From Acrocarpospora pleiomorpha (GTDB lineage Bacteria; Actinomycetota; Actinomycetes; Streptosporangiales; Streptosporangiaceae), in contig NZ_BLAF01000006.1 of the NCBI RefSeq assembly GCF_009687885.1, positions 143,006-207,005 of the forward strand: 64,000 nt of DNA, written 5' to 3'. This document shows, in pieces, positions 33,399 through 40,575 of the stretch. How positions within the stretch are numbered: position 1 is the first letter of the stretch; every line of letters begins with the position of its first letter. The translations under genes were made by a program, and so were the position numbers. The notes under the pieces are model-generated. The model was not told where the DNA came from. It did not search any database and saw nothing but the letters and a program-made list of their open reading frames with translations.

Positions 33399-33649
33399 GA
33401 CTCCCGCACGTCCCGCGCTGGGTGCCGGTCGAGCAGATCGGGAGGGTGGTCACCGAGCGGTGCGACCACACCCGCGTGACCTTCACCGACCAGCCGCCGC
33501 CGGACCCGAGCGAGGTCGCCCAGCTGGGTATCGCCACCGCGCTGGTCAAGGCCTGGCCCGGCCTGGCCGCCGACCCCGGCTACCTGGACGCGCTGGCCGG
33601 GATCGCACTTGACGCCATCACCGCCGAGCTCGGCGGCCTGGCGGGCTGA
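33395..33649 (+). CDS. Hypothetical early phage protein
   Basis: 84 residues, overlapping the preceding gene by 4 bases. It shows a small mixed fold (WVPVEQIGRVVTERCDHTRVTFTDQ) and a hydrophobic helical C terminus (LGIATALVKAWPGLAADPGYLDALAGIALDAITAELGGLAG). No family recognised. Confidence 0.58.
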   Translation: MRLPHVPRWVPVEQIGRVVTERCDHTRVTFTDQPPPDPSEVAQLGIATALVKAWPGLAADPGYLDALAGIALDAITAELGGLAG

Positions 33650-33650
33650 G

Positions 33651-33992
33651 GTGATCCCGCTCTTCGAGGTGACGATCCCGGCGCCGGATCCGCCGCCGGT
33701 CCGGCGCGGCCGCCGGTGGACCCGCCGGGATGACGGGCGGCCGCGCTGCCGTAGGTGCAGGCATCCGGTGCGGACCGAGATCTCGCTGAGCTACCGGCTC
33801 GGCCCCAAGTGCGCCAAACGCCTGGGGGTGCGGCGGCTGCGGTTCGGCCGCCGTACGCGGGCGTTCGCGGTGCGCAAGGTCGGCCATGTCAAAGGCCAGC
33901 TCGGTCTGGAAATCGAACAGATTTCCGTGCAGAGCGGGCATGATGTTGGTGAAAGGACTTCACAGTGCATTGAGGGGAGGTCCCCGCCATGA
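33651..33992 (+). CDS. DUF6011-like zinc-finger phage protein
   Basis: 113 residues from GTG 33651. The central motif CRRCRHPVRTEISLSYRLGPKCAKRL has the CxxC...GxxC layout of DUF6011, a small zinc module frequent in actinobacterial phages. It is flanked by very Arg-rich sequence, which favours nucleic-acid binding. Its stop overlaps the next start by 4 bases. Confidence 0.6.
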   Translation: MIPLFEVTIPAPDPPPVRRGRRWTRRDDGRPRCRRCRHPVRTEISLSYRLGPKCAKRLGVRRLRFGRRTRAFAVRKVGHVKGQLGLEIEQISVQSGHDVGERTSQCIEGRSPP

Positions 33993-34339
33993 TCCCCGGC
34001 CGACACGACCTGACGCCCTGCCCCCAGGGATGCGGCCGCCAGGTGCTGTGGACCAGGACCGAATACGGGGAGCGCATGGCCGTTGAGGCCCGCCCGGACC
34101 CCACCGGCAACCAAGCCGTCATGAAGGACGGCCTCGGCCGCTGGGTCTCCCGCAGCCTGGACGGCGCCGGCGCGCTCCCCAAGCACCCGGTCGAACACCT
34201 GTTCAGACCTCACCTGATCAAGACGGGGTGCCCGCGGCTGGCCGACGTCCAGCCCGAACTGCCCGGCCTGATCCCCTCCAACGTCGTCGCCCTCGGCACC
34301 GGCCGCGCCCGATCCGGGCGGCGCCGGGCCCGGCGCTGA
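33989..34339 (+). CDS. Hypothetical early phage protein with Cys motif
   Basis: 116 residues. The N terminus LTPCPQGCGRQVLWTRT looks like half of a zinc ribbon; two further Cys/His positions (His71, Cys80 region) could complete it. A basic C-terminal tail (TGRARSGRRRARR) suggests nucleic-acid contact. No named family. Confidence 0.58.
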   Translation: MIPGRHDLTPCPQGCGRQVLWTRTEYGERMAVEARPDPTGNQAVMKDGLGRWVSRSLDGAGALPKHPVEHLFRPHLIKTGCPRLADVQPELPGLIPSNVVALGTGRARSGRRRARR

Positions 34340-34367
34340 CAAACGCATACAGAAACGGACGGAACCC

Positions 34368-34844
34368 GTGACCCCCGACGAGATCGCCGACATCGAAGCC
34401 AGCCTGCTGTTCGGCGGCGCCACCATCCTGTCGCGCGAGCAGGCGCTGGGCATCATCACCGCCTGGAAGCTGCTGCAGCGTGAGCACCGCCAGGCCACTA
34501 CCGAGCTCGGCCACGCGCGCACGCTGGTGCTCAACATTCGGAGCATGGCCGGCTGGAGTTTTGACGCCGCTCCGGGGCTACCGCCGGAGTGGGCCACCCC
34601 GTGGCGCCTGCGTGCAGAACGGGCAGAGGTCCGCGCCGGGCAGGCGGACGAGCGCCTGGCCCTGATCGTCGCGGCCTGTAAGAAGGAATGGGACGCGCGG
34701 CGCCTGTACCACCAGGAACGCCACCGGCTGCGCGGCAACGAGTGGGACCACAGGGTGGCCACCGCGTACGCCCGCGCCATGGACGACTTGGACAAGGCCG
34801 TCGCCGCGCACCCGATCGAGGAGGCCTCGGGGGGCGGCGCATGA
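34368..34844 (+). CDS. Hypothetical early phage protein, coiled-coil
   Basis: 158 residues from GTG 34368. It is helical and charged, with probable coiled coil near residues 30-60 (AWKLLQREHRQATTELGHARTLVLNIRSM) and 85-145 (RAERAEVRAGQADERLALIVAACKKEWDARRLYHQERHRL). Similar proteins occur in actinophage early regions without known function. It overlaps the next start by 4 bases. Confidence 0.58.
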   Translation: MTPDEIADIEASLLFGGATILSREQALGIITAWKLLQREHRQATTELGHARTLVLNIRSMAGWSFDAAPGLPPEWATPWRLRAERAEVRAGQADERLALIVAACKKEWDARRLYHQERHRLRGNEWDHRVATAYARAMDDLDKAVAAHPIEEASGGGA

Positions 34845-35083
34845 ACCTCCAGCCCTTCCGCGACGGGCTGCTCGCGTCCGTCCGCGCCCTGCGCTCCGGC
34901 CGACCGCCGTCGCTCGAGGTCGTACCACCGAGGCGCACCGTCTCACCCCCGGACCCGAAGCCCGACCCGGGACCCGACCCGGCGGCGACCTGGGCACGAA
35001 TCCACGCGATCGACGCCGAGCTCGACGGCCTGGTCGACGAGCTCGGCCAGCTGCGCGTGCGCCACCCATGCCGGAGGCGGTGA
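34841..35083 (+). CDS. Hypothetical early phage protein
   Basis: 80 residues: a basic N terminus, a Pro/Asp-rich centre (SPPDPKPDPGPDPAAT) and a helical end (RIHAIDAELDGLVDELGQLRVRH). No domain recognised. The stop and next start overlap as TGATG. Confidence 0.5.
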   Translation: MNLQPFRDGLLASVRALRSGRPPSLEVVPPRRTVSPPDPKPDPGPDPAATWARIHAIDAELDGLVDELGQLRVRHPCRRR

Positions 35084-35298
35084 TGGCGATCGAACGGCCG
35101 CTCCCGCCCCAGCCGACCGGCGGCCGGCTGTCCTGCAGCTACAGCGACGGCCGGACCGCCAAGGGCTGGCGCTGGGTCAAAGCCGCGCGGGAGTGGCTTC
35201 CCGTGTGCGACTCCCACACCGGCGGCAGCGTGGTCGCCGCAGCCGGAAACTACGTCCCCGACTTCGCGACCAGCATGGAACGAGCCACCAGTGACTGA
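35083..35298 (+). CDS. Hypothetical early phage protein
   Basis: 71 residues from ATG 35083 (ATG 35068 is also in frame). It shows a small beta-rich fold with two Cys (GGRLSCSYSDGRTAKGWRWVKAAREWLPVCDSHTGG), possibly a partial zinc site. It overlaps the next gene by 8 bases. Confidence 0.5.
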   Translation: MAIERPLPPQPTGGRLSCSYSDGRTAKGWRWVKAAREWLPVCDSHTGGSVVAAAGNYVPDFATSMERATSD

Positions 35299-35665
35299 CC
35301 AGCCGACATCGATCACGTGCCCCAGGTGCCGGCGCACCTCCTACAACCCGAACGACATCGCGGCCGGGTACTGCGGCGCCTGCCACGACTGGACCGGCCC
35401 CGGTACCGACACCGAGCAGCGGGTCACCCTGGTCCTCGGCGGATACCCGGAGGCGCTCAGCGTCCTGATCAACTCGGCCAAGGCGCTGGTGCAGGTCGCC
35501 GACTGGGTCGGCCTGGAGGCCATGAGCCACACGCTCATCCGGGTGGGCGATCTGCCCGTCCCGGCCGATGTCCACCAGGTCGCGCTCAGCATGGCCGACC
35601 AGCGCGCCTTCCTGGATGCGACCATCGCATACGTGGACAAGATCAAGTCTTTGGGCGGGGCCTGA
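35291..35665 (+). CDS. Zinc-ribbon phage protein
   Basis: 124 residues from GTG 35291. An N-terminal zinc ribbon, CPRCRRTSYNPNDIAAGYCGAC, has two CxxC pairs 16 residues apart. It is followed by a helical domain of about 85 residues (LVLGGYPEALSVLINSAKALVQVADWVGLEAM). The role is unknown; nucleic-acid or protein binding is likely. The next gene starts immediately after the stop. Confidence 0.6.
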   Translation: MTDQPTSITCPRCRRTSYNPNDIAAGYCGACHDWTGPGTDTEQRVTLVLGGYPEALSVLINSAKALVQVADWVGLEAMSHTLIRVGDLPVPADVHQVALSMADQRAFLDATIAYVDKIKSLGGA

Positions 35666-36298
35666 GTGACCCATGCCGCCGACATCGCCGCCCTGGTCGA
35701 GGAGGTCAAGGAGCTCTTGCAGCAGCTGCTGGCGCTGCTCCCCGAGCAGACCGGCGATGCCAGCCAGGGCACGACCACCCACCACAAGGTCTCCGGCAGC
35801 CCGGCCCCCTGGCACCCGGAGGCCGGCATGGTGCTGCTCACCATCCACGAGGAAGCTCGCCGCCTGGAGGCCTCGCTGCGCGGCCTGGTCGTCGGCCACC
35901 CCGGCCGCCGCCGCGGCGGTAGCGACGCCAACACCGTGGAGGCGCTGAACGCGATCGCCAACCTGGTGCACGGCGTGCCGCCCGCGGCCGCGAACCGGGC
36001 CGCCCGGATCATCGAGCGGTGGCTGCGCGCGGGCCGACAGATCGGCGACATCGGCGAAGAAGAACCCTGGGTCCCCATCCCCGTGCCGTACGGGGCGCTG
36101 CCGCCGCTGTGCCCGTACTGCCAGACGTTCAGCCTGCGCATGCTGGTGCTGGCCCGGCAGGTCCGCTGCGTCAACCGGGCGTGCCGTGACCGCGACGGCC
36201 GCCCGCCAGAAGGCAGACTGGAAAACAGCCGCCTCAACGGGGACCCCCAGATCAGCTGGGCGGACGGGCGGGTGACCTACCGGAGGGACTGGGCGTGA
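35666..36298 (+). CDS. Hypothetical phage protein with C-terminal zinc ribbon
   Basis: 210 residues from GTG 35666. An N-terminal helix (LVEEVKELLQQLLALLPEQ) is followed by a helical core and a C-terminal ribbon (PLCPYCQTFSLRML...VRCVNRACRD) with two Cys pairs. Proteins like this recur just upstream of structural genes in Streptomyces-type phages. Its function is unknown. It overlaps the next gene by 4 bases. Confidence 0.6.
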   Translation: MTHAADIAALVEEVKELLQQLLALLPEQTGDASQGTTTHHKVSGSPAPWHPEAGMVLLTIHEEARRLEASLRGLVVGHPGRRRGGSDANTVEALNAIANLVHGVPPAAANRAARIIERWLRAGRQIGDIGEEEPWVPIPVPYGALPPLCPYCQTFSLRMLVLARQVRCVNRACRDRDGRPPEGRLENSRLNGDPQISWADGRVTYRRDWA

Positions 36299-36555
36299 TG
36301 AGCGGAGCGGCCGAGGTGGTGGGGTGGACGATCGAGGAGGCCGCCGCCCTGCTCGACCCGCCCATGACCGCCGAGGAGATCCGCGCCCTGGTCCTCGTCT
36401 TCGCCCTGCACCCGACCGGACACCGCCGCGGCGGCCGCGGCCGCCCCGCCCCGACCTACGACCAGGCCGAGCTGCTGCGCGCGCACGCGGCCGCCGTCAC
36501 CATCCGCGCCGGCCACCCGCTGGTACCCGCACCCCGCATAGATCCGATCTCTTGA
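36295..36555 (+). CDS. Helix-turn-helix-like phage protein
   Basis: About 86 residues from GTG 36295 or ATG 36298. The pattern (VVGWTIEEAAALLDPPMTAEEIRALVLVFALHPTGHRRGGRGRPAPTYDQAELLRAHAAAV) matches a MerR/excisionase winged helix with the conserved final strand-helix. As the last gene before the terminator it could regulate the late operon; this is inference. Confidence 0.58.
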   Translation: MMSGAAEVVGWTIEEAAALLDPPMTAEEIRALVLVFALHPTGHRRGGRGRPAPTYDQAELLRAHAAAVTIRAGHPLVPAPRIDPIS

Positions 36556-36604
36556 CGATCATTGAATTATCAGTTCTAATTCCGTCCTGACAGAGCTATG
36601 CCCG

Positions 36605-36628
36605 AACCCGGCCGATGCGCCGGGTTTT
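36605..36628 (+). terminator. Intrinsic terminator ending the early operon
   Basis: An 8-bp stem AACCCGGC (36605-36612) pairs with GCCGGGTT (36619-36626) with a 6-base loop and ends in a short T-run. It lies 50 bases after the last early gene and separates it from the structural genes. Confidence 0.7.
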
Positions 36629-36714
36629 CGCGTTTCCAGGCTCGATCGCCGACAGCTCTGGTCCTACCTGTGTGCCGCGTGTGCGGCTTTCTTCCGCATA
36701 CCTGGAGGTGTGCC

Positions 36715-37191
36715 ATCGCCGACTTCTGGTTCAACGTGAGCAAGGGGAGAGCCGCCGAGTTCTACTGGCGGGTCAAGAACAACGACCCGTCGACGTCCGG
36801 TCTGGTCGTGGCAGTCCTGGCCACCGCCGGCCTGGAAAGCGACGCGACCCTGATCGACAAGGACACTTTCGCCGACGTCTTCTCGGGTGCCACCAACGAA
36901 CCGACCAACTCGGGGTACGAGCGCAAGATCCTCACCGACGTCGACCTGGCGGCTTTCGCCGTTGACGACGTCAACGACAGGGTCGACATCGATCTCCCCG
37001 ACCAGACCTGGCTAGACGTGCTGGCCGGCGACGACTGGTCCAAGGCCATCCTCGGCTACGACCCCGACACCACGGGCGGCGCCGACAGTGCGATCATCCC
37101 GATGGTCGCCTGGGATTTCGTGGTCGAGCCCGACGGCACCGAGATCCAGCTGCGGTTCAACGGGGCCGGCGGCTTCCGGGCCCAGGGCTGA
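36715..37191 (+). CDS. Phage structural-type protein, start uncertain
   Basis: About 158 residues if translation starts at the ATC codon 36715. GGAGG (36704-36708) lies 6 bases upstream, and IADFWFNVSKGRAAEFYWRV matches the conserved beginning of related actinophage proteins, as I recall them, where the first codon is ATG. In-frame ATG 36598 is inside the terminator hairpin, and GTG 36670/36679 lack a ribosome site. The product is beta-rich and acidic and resembles minor structural proteins. The frame is intact to the stop. The next gene starts 10 bases later. Confidence 0.62.
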   Translation: MADFWFNVSKGRAAEFYWRVKNNDPSTSGLVVAVLATAGLESDATLIDKDTFADVFSGATNEPTNSGYERKILTDVDLAAFAVDDVNDRVDIDLPDQTWLDVLAGDDWSKAILGYDPDTTGGADSAIIPMVAWDFVVEPDGTEIQLRFNGAGGFRAQG

Positions 37192-37201
37192 GGAGGCCGC
37201 T

Positions 37202-37660
37202 ATGTCCTCCCGCTACACCGTCGAGACCAACGGCGACATCGCCCTGACAGCGGCGACGGCCAAAACGGTCCTGTCCTACATCGCCGGCAGCAACGCCCCT
37301 ATGCGCGTCATCGAGATGGAGCTCGGCTTCGACGGCGTCAACACCACCGGCGAGCCGGTCACCGTCGAGCTGTGCAAGTCGACCGAGGCCGGCGCCGGTA
37401 CGGCGACCAGCCACACCATCCTCCAGTCGGGCGGCCCCACCCGTACCGCGCAGGGCACCGCGAAAAGGAACTTCACCGCGGAGCCGACCGTCCTGACGGT
37501 GATCAAACGCTGGCTGGTCCACCCGCAGACGGGCAGAACCTGGCAGTTCCCGCTCGGCCGCGAGCCGGAACAGAACACCGGTGCCCAGGCCCTGGTCCTG
37601 CGGTGCACCGCCCCGGCGAACGTGAACTGTCAGGGCTACATGGAAGTCGAGGAGGGCTAG
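37202..37660 (+). CDS. Phage structural-type protein
   Basis: 152 residues from ATG 37202 with GAGGAGG-type ribosome site. It is beta-rich: RYTVETNGDIALTAATAKTVLSYIAGSNAPMRVIEMELGFDG, then PVTVELCKSTEAGAGTATSHTI. It resembles virion decoration or tail-accessory proteins of siphophages. No catalytic motif. The next gene starts directly at its stop. Confidence 0.6.
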   Translation: MSSRYTVETNGDIALTAATAKTVLSYIAGSNAPMRVIEMELGFDGVNTTGEPVTVELCKSTEAGAGTATSHTILQSGGPTRTAQGTAKRNFTAEPTVLTVIKRWLVHPQTGRTWQFPLGREPEQNTGAQALVLRCTAPANVNCQGYMEVEEG

Positions 37661-37897
37661 ATGGTCACCCTGCACTGGCGGTGGGCGGACTCCCCCCACC
37701 ACACCGAACGCCGCGCCACCTACGCATCACTGGAGGACGCCCGCGCCCAGGCCGACCACGACCTGCAGCTCGCCCAGGCCTCCGGCGACTACACCTCAGC
37801 CCCCGTCCGGATCACCGAAGGCGCGGCCCAGGACGGCGCCGGCGAGGGTGCGATCCTGTGGACCGCGCCCGCGCCTGACGAGCCCGGCGCCGAGTAG
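37661..37897 (+). CDS. Hypothetical small phage protein
   Basis: 78 residues. A Trp/His-rich start (VTLHWRWADSPHHTERRATYAS) is followed by a helix (EDARAQADHDLQLAQAS) and an acidic tail. No domain recognised. It belongs to the pre-terminase structural cluster. Confidence 0.55.
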   Translation: MVTLHWRWADSPHHTERRATYASLEDARAQADHDLQLAQASGDYTSAPVRITEGAAQDGAGEGAILWTAPAPDEPGAE

Positions 37898-37901
37898 CCC
37901 C

Positions 37902-38618
37902 GTGATCGAGCTCGACGCGTCCAGCCCGGCGCTGGCCACATCCAGCTCCGACCCGATCACCAGCGACAGCTTCGCCCCGCCGGCGGGGACGCTGCTGGCG
38001 GCCTGCCTGAGCATCCGCGACTCCACCGACACCGCCCAGTCCGTCACCGACTCGGCTGGGCTCACCTGGACCCAGCGCGTCACCCGCCTATCGGCCCAGG
38101 GTGGCCCAGCCGGACAGGTGGGGATCTGGACGGCGCCCTGCCCCATCGGCGTCCCCGCCGGCATGACCGTCTCGGCCGCCGTTGCCTCCGTCGTGACCCC
38201 CATGGGGTTAAAGGTCTACGTGTGGCGCGGAGTCGACCTGGCCAACCCCGTCGGCGCGACCGGCGGCTCGGGAACCAACGTCAGCGAAAACAACAACTTC
38301 ACCTTCCAGGCCTACCTCAACACCGTGCGCGGGAGCCGCGGTATCGCTGCCTGCCATGACTGGAACAACCTCGGCCTGCCGTCCAGCACCGATGAGGAGA
38401 GCGCGGCCGTCATCTCCGGCGCCCAGGCCGTCTGCCACATCATCAAGGCGAACAACACTGACGCCGACCCTGGCGCCCAGGTCACCTTCAACGTCGACGC
38501 CGCCGGCAGCGGCGCCCCCTTCACCAAGTTGTGCTGGGCCGAGCTCCTGCCGGCGATCGCGCGGCCGCCCTACGGCCGTACCCATCTGCAGGCCGCCCAG
38601 CGCGCCTCGGCCTGGTAG
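37902..38618 (+). CDS. Phage structural-type protein
   Basis: 238 residues from GTG 37902. It has a jelly-roll-like beta pattern (VIELDASSPALATSSSDPITSDSFAPPAGTLLAACLSI; WTQRVTRLSAQGGPAGQVGIWTAPC), as in phage proteins annotated as minor tail or fibre components. Such proteins often contain carbohydrate-binding-like folds. It is placed before the terminase rather than in the tail cluster. Confidence 0.6.
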   Translation: MIELDASSPALATSSSDPITSDSFAPPAGTLLAACLSIRDSTDTAQSVTDSAGLTWTQRVTRLSAQGGPAGQVGIWTAPCPIGVPAGMTVSAAVASVVTPMGLKVYVWRGVDLANPVGATGGSGTNVSENNNFTFQAYLNTVRGSRGIAACHDWNNLGLPSSTDEESAAVISGAQAVCHIIKANNTDADPGAQVTFNVDAAGSGAPFTKLCWAELLPAIARPPYGRTHLQAAQRASAW

Positions 38619-38631
38619 GGAGGCAGATCGG

Positions 38632-39234
38632 ATGCGCCACGGCCGCGGCTTCCCCTCTCGCGTCATCACCGCCCGCCCGCCCCGCCCCGGCCACGCGGTC
38701 GAGGTCGGCCAGGCCGTCGAGACCGACCTGGTGCTGCCGGTCACCGCCCGCAAGATCGTCGAGGTCGGCCAGGCGGTAGAGACCGACCTCGCCCTCCCGG
38801 TCATCGGCCGCAAGAGCCGCACGGTCGGCCAGGCCGTCGAGACCGACCTCGCCCTCCCGGTCGACGCGCTGCTCGGCTCGGCCCTCGGAATAGCCATCGA
38901 GACCGACCTGGCGTTGCCGGTCACCGGCCGCAAGAGCCGCACGGTCGGCCAGGCCGTCGAGACCGACCTCGCCCTCCCGGTCACCGCCCGCAAGATCGTC
39001 GAGGTCGGCCAGGCGGTCGAGACCGACCTGGTGCTGCCGGTCACCGCCCGCAAGGTCGTCGAGGTCGGCCAGGCGGTAGAGACCGACACGGCTCTGTTCG
39101 TCTACAAGACCCGGGTCGGGCTGGCGCGCGAGACCGACATCGCGCTGCCCGTCACCGCGGTCAAGAGCCGCAGCCGGGCCACCCACGCAGGCCCGCTGTA
39201 CGTCGACTGGGCCGCCAGCAGCCTCTACATCTGA
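38632..39234 (+). CDS. Repeat-built phage protein (ETDLALPVT repeats)
   Basis: 200 residues. A basic leader is followed by eight units of 20 residues with consensus VGQAVETDLALPVTARKxxx, and a C-terminal PLYVDWAASSLYI. The repeats are in frame with the 60-base DNA repeats. This repeat type occurs in actinobacterial phage structural proteins of unknown role. A regular 20-residue period suggests a beta-solenoid or extended spacer. It sits in the same cluster as other small structural-type genes. Confidence 0.7.
   Translation: MRHGRGFPSRVITARPPRPGHAVEVGQAVETDLVLPVTARKIVEVGQAVETDLALPVIGRKSRTVGQAVETDLALPVDALLGSALGIAIETDLALPVTGRKSRTVGQAVETDLALPVTARKIVEVGQAVETDLVLPVTARKVVEVGQAVETDTALFVYKTRVGLARETDIALPVTAVKSRSRATHAGPLYVDWAASSLYI
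38701..39180 (+). repeat. 60-base in-frame tandem repeats
   Basis: Eight consecutive 60-base units, each with the core GTCGAGACCGACCT or a close variant at the same phase (38701, 38761, 38821, 38881, 38941, 39001, 39061, 39121). Units at 38761, 38941 and 39001 are close to one another; those at 38881, 39061 and 39121 are the most diverged. Copy number may vary by slippage. Confidence 0.92.
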
Positions 39235-39245
39235 GGGAGGTCATC

Positions 39246-39542
39246 GTGACCCTGCGCGTCTCATCCCTGTCCCGCATCGACATCAAGTCCTTCATCAAGG
39301 GCGCCGACGGAACCGAGACCGTCGAGTGGGCCTTCCTGACCGACCTCGACGCCGAACCGGCAGAGGAAGACTGGACGGCCGGCGCCTGGGACGCACCGAC
39401 CGCCAAAGGCGCACCCGCCCGCATCAAGATCGGCCCCGACACCACGGCGGAACTGACCAACGGCACCTACGGCGCCTGGGTGCGCGTCACCTCCACCCAG
39501 AGCCAGCCCGTGTTCGGCCCTCTCCTGCTCGACATCCTCTAA
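39246..39542 (+). CDS. Hypothetical phage structural-type protein
   Basis: 98 residues from GTG 39246, with GAGGGAGG-type ribosome site. A beta-rich small fold (IDIKSFIKGADGTETVEWAFLTDLDAEP; ARIKIGPDTTAELTNGTYGAWVRVTST) resembles small Ig-like or beta-sandwich virion proteins. Its stop overlaps the HNH start (TAATG). Confidence 0.6.
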   Translation: MTLRVSSLSRIDIKSFIKGADGTETVEWAFLTDLDAEPAEEDWTAGAWDAPTAKGAPARIKIGPDTTAELTNGTYGAWVRVTSTQSQPVFGPLLLDIL

Positions 39543-39904
39543 TGCCGAACCGAGCAGCGCGCCGATGTACGGCCGCGGGCTGCCCGTCCGACGCCGCATT
39601 CGGGGGCCGCTGCGCCAAGCACCGCCACCCTGCCCGCAAGCCCAAGGCCTCGGCGCCGCGGCCGAGCTCGCACGCGCAGGGCTACACACGCAAGTGGCGT
39701 GAGCTGTCCGAGCGCATCCGGGCGCAGCGACCGTGGTGTGAGGTGCCCTCATGCGGCGCCCCGTCCGAGCACGTCGACCACATCGACGGGGACAAGACCA
39801 ACTGGGCCGAGTCCAACCTGGCTGCGCTGTGTCACTCCCACCACAGCCAGAAAACGGCCAAACACGACGGTGGATTCGGCAATCCTCGCACCCCCCGGCC
39901 TTGA
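39542..39904 (+). CDS. HNH endonuclease
   Basis: 120 residues. The N-terminal CTAAGCPSDAAFGGRCAKH is a likely zinc site. The HNH motif is complete: EHVDHIDGDKTNWAESNLAALCHSHHSQKT, with CEVPSC and CHSHH as second zinc cluster. In HK97-like phages an HNH protein next to the terminase is needed for cos cleavage with the large terminase. Its place 120 bases before the terminase small subunit fits this. Confidence 0.92.
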   Translation: MPNRAARRCTAAGCPSDAAFGGRCAKHRHPARKPKASAPRPSSHAQGYTRKWRELSERIRAQRPWCEVPSCGAPSEHVDHIDGDKTNWAESNLAALCHSHHSQKTAKHDGGFGNPRTPRP

Positions 39905-40023
39905 TCAGGTCGACCCGGGGAGGGGGGATCGGATCACCAGGGGGCCAACGGCGAACGCGCGGGGGGGAGACCGCGGGGAGCGTGACAGGTTTCGGGACAC
40001 GTTTTCCCCACTGATGTAAGGGG

Positions 40024-40575
40024 GTGGTGGCGGTGGGTAGTCGCGGTCCAGCGCCGAAACCGACGAATGTTCGGCTGCTGCACGGGGACCGGAAGGACCG
40101 GGTCAACGTCGACGAGCCGGTGCCGGCCGACGTCGAGATCAAGCCGCCGGCCTGGCTGGCCGCCGCGGCCCGCTCGGTGTGGCGGCAGTACGCGCCGGAC
40201 CTGCAGCGGACCGGCGTGCTCACCGGCTGGGACGTCGAGGCGTTCGCGATCTTGTGCGACGCGGTGGTCCGCCGGCGGGCCGCGGTCAAGGCGCTGCGCG
40301 TCGAGGGCGAGATCCTGCGGGTGCCGCTGCTCACCAAGAGCGGCGAGTACGTGCGGCTGCCGCCGAGCGGCGACCCGGACGACGAACTGCAGAACGGGTT
40401 CGAGGGCGCGATCATCTGGCGCCGGTTCCGCAACCCGTGGCTGATGGTGCTGTCCGACGCCGACGCGCAGATCATGCGCTGGGGCGGCCGGTTCGGCATG
40501 ACCCCCTCGGACCGCGCGCAGCTCAGCATCGGAAAGGGCGGAGGCCGTGACCCGGCGGAGGACCTCCTCAGCTGA
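40024..40575 (+). CDS. Terminase small subunit (P27 family)
   Basis: 183 residues from GTG 40024 (GTG 40036 is also possible). P27/Terminase_4 features are the Gly/Pro-rich basic start SRGPAPKPTNVRLLHGDRKDRVN, the helical core (WLAAAARSVWRQYAPDLQRTGVLTGWDVEAFAILCDAVVRRRAAV), and the conserved end MTPSDRAQLSIGKG. It recognises the packaging site and recruits the large subunit. It overlaps the large subunit by 29 bases. The 119 bases upstream contain no gene and may include cos. Confidence 0.92.
   Translation: MVAVGSRGPAPKPTNVRLLHGDRKDRVNVDEPVPADVEIKPPAWLAAAARSVWRQYAPDLQRTGVLTGWDVEAFAILCDAVVRRRAAVKALRVEGEILRVPLLTKSGEYVRLPPSGDPDDELQNGFEGAIIWRRFRNPWLMVLSDADAQIMRWGGRFGMTPSDRAQLSIGKGGGRDPAEDLLS

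Noticed and set aside
36598..36714. ATG 36598 as start of the following structural gene
   Set aside because: It lies at the base of an intrinsic terminator and the first 39 residues look nothing like a folded or conserved sequence.
38701..39180. CRISPR array
   Set aside because: The 60-base repeats are contiguous, in frame with a protein, and have no spacers.
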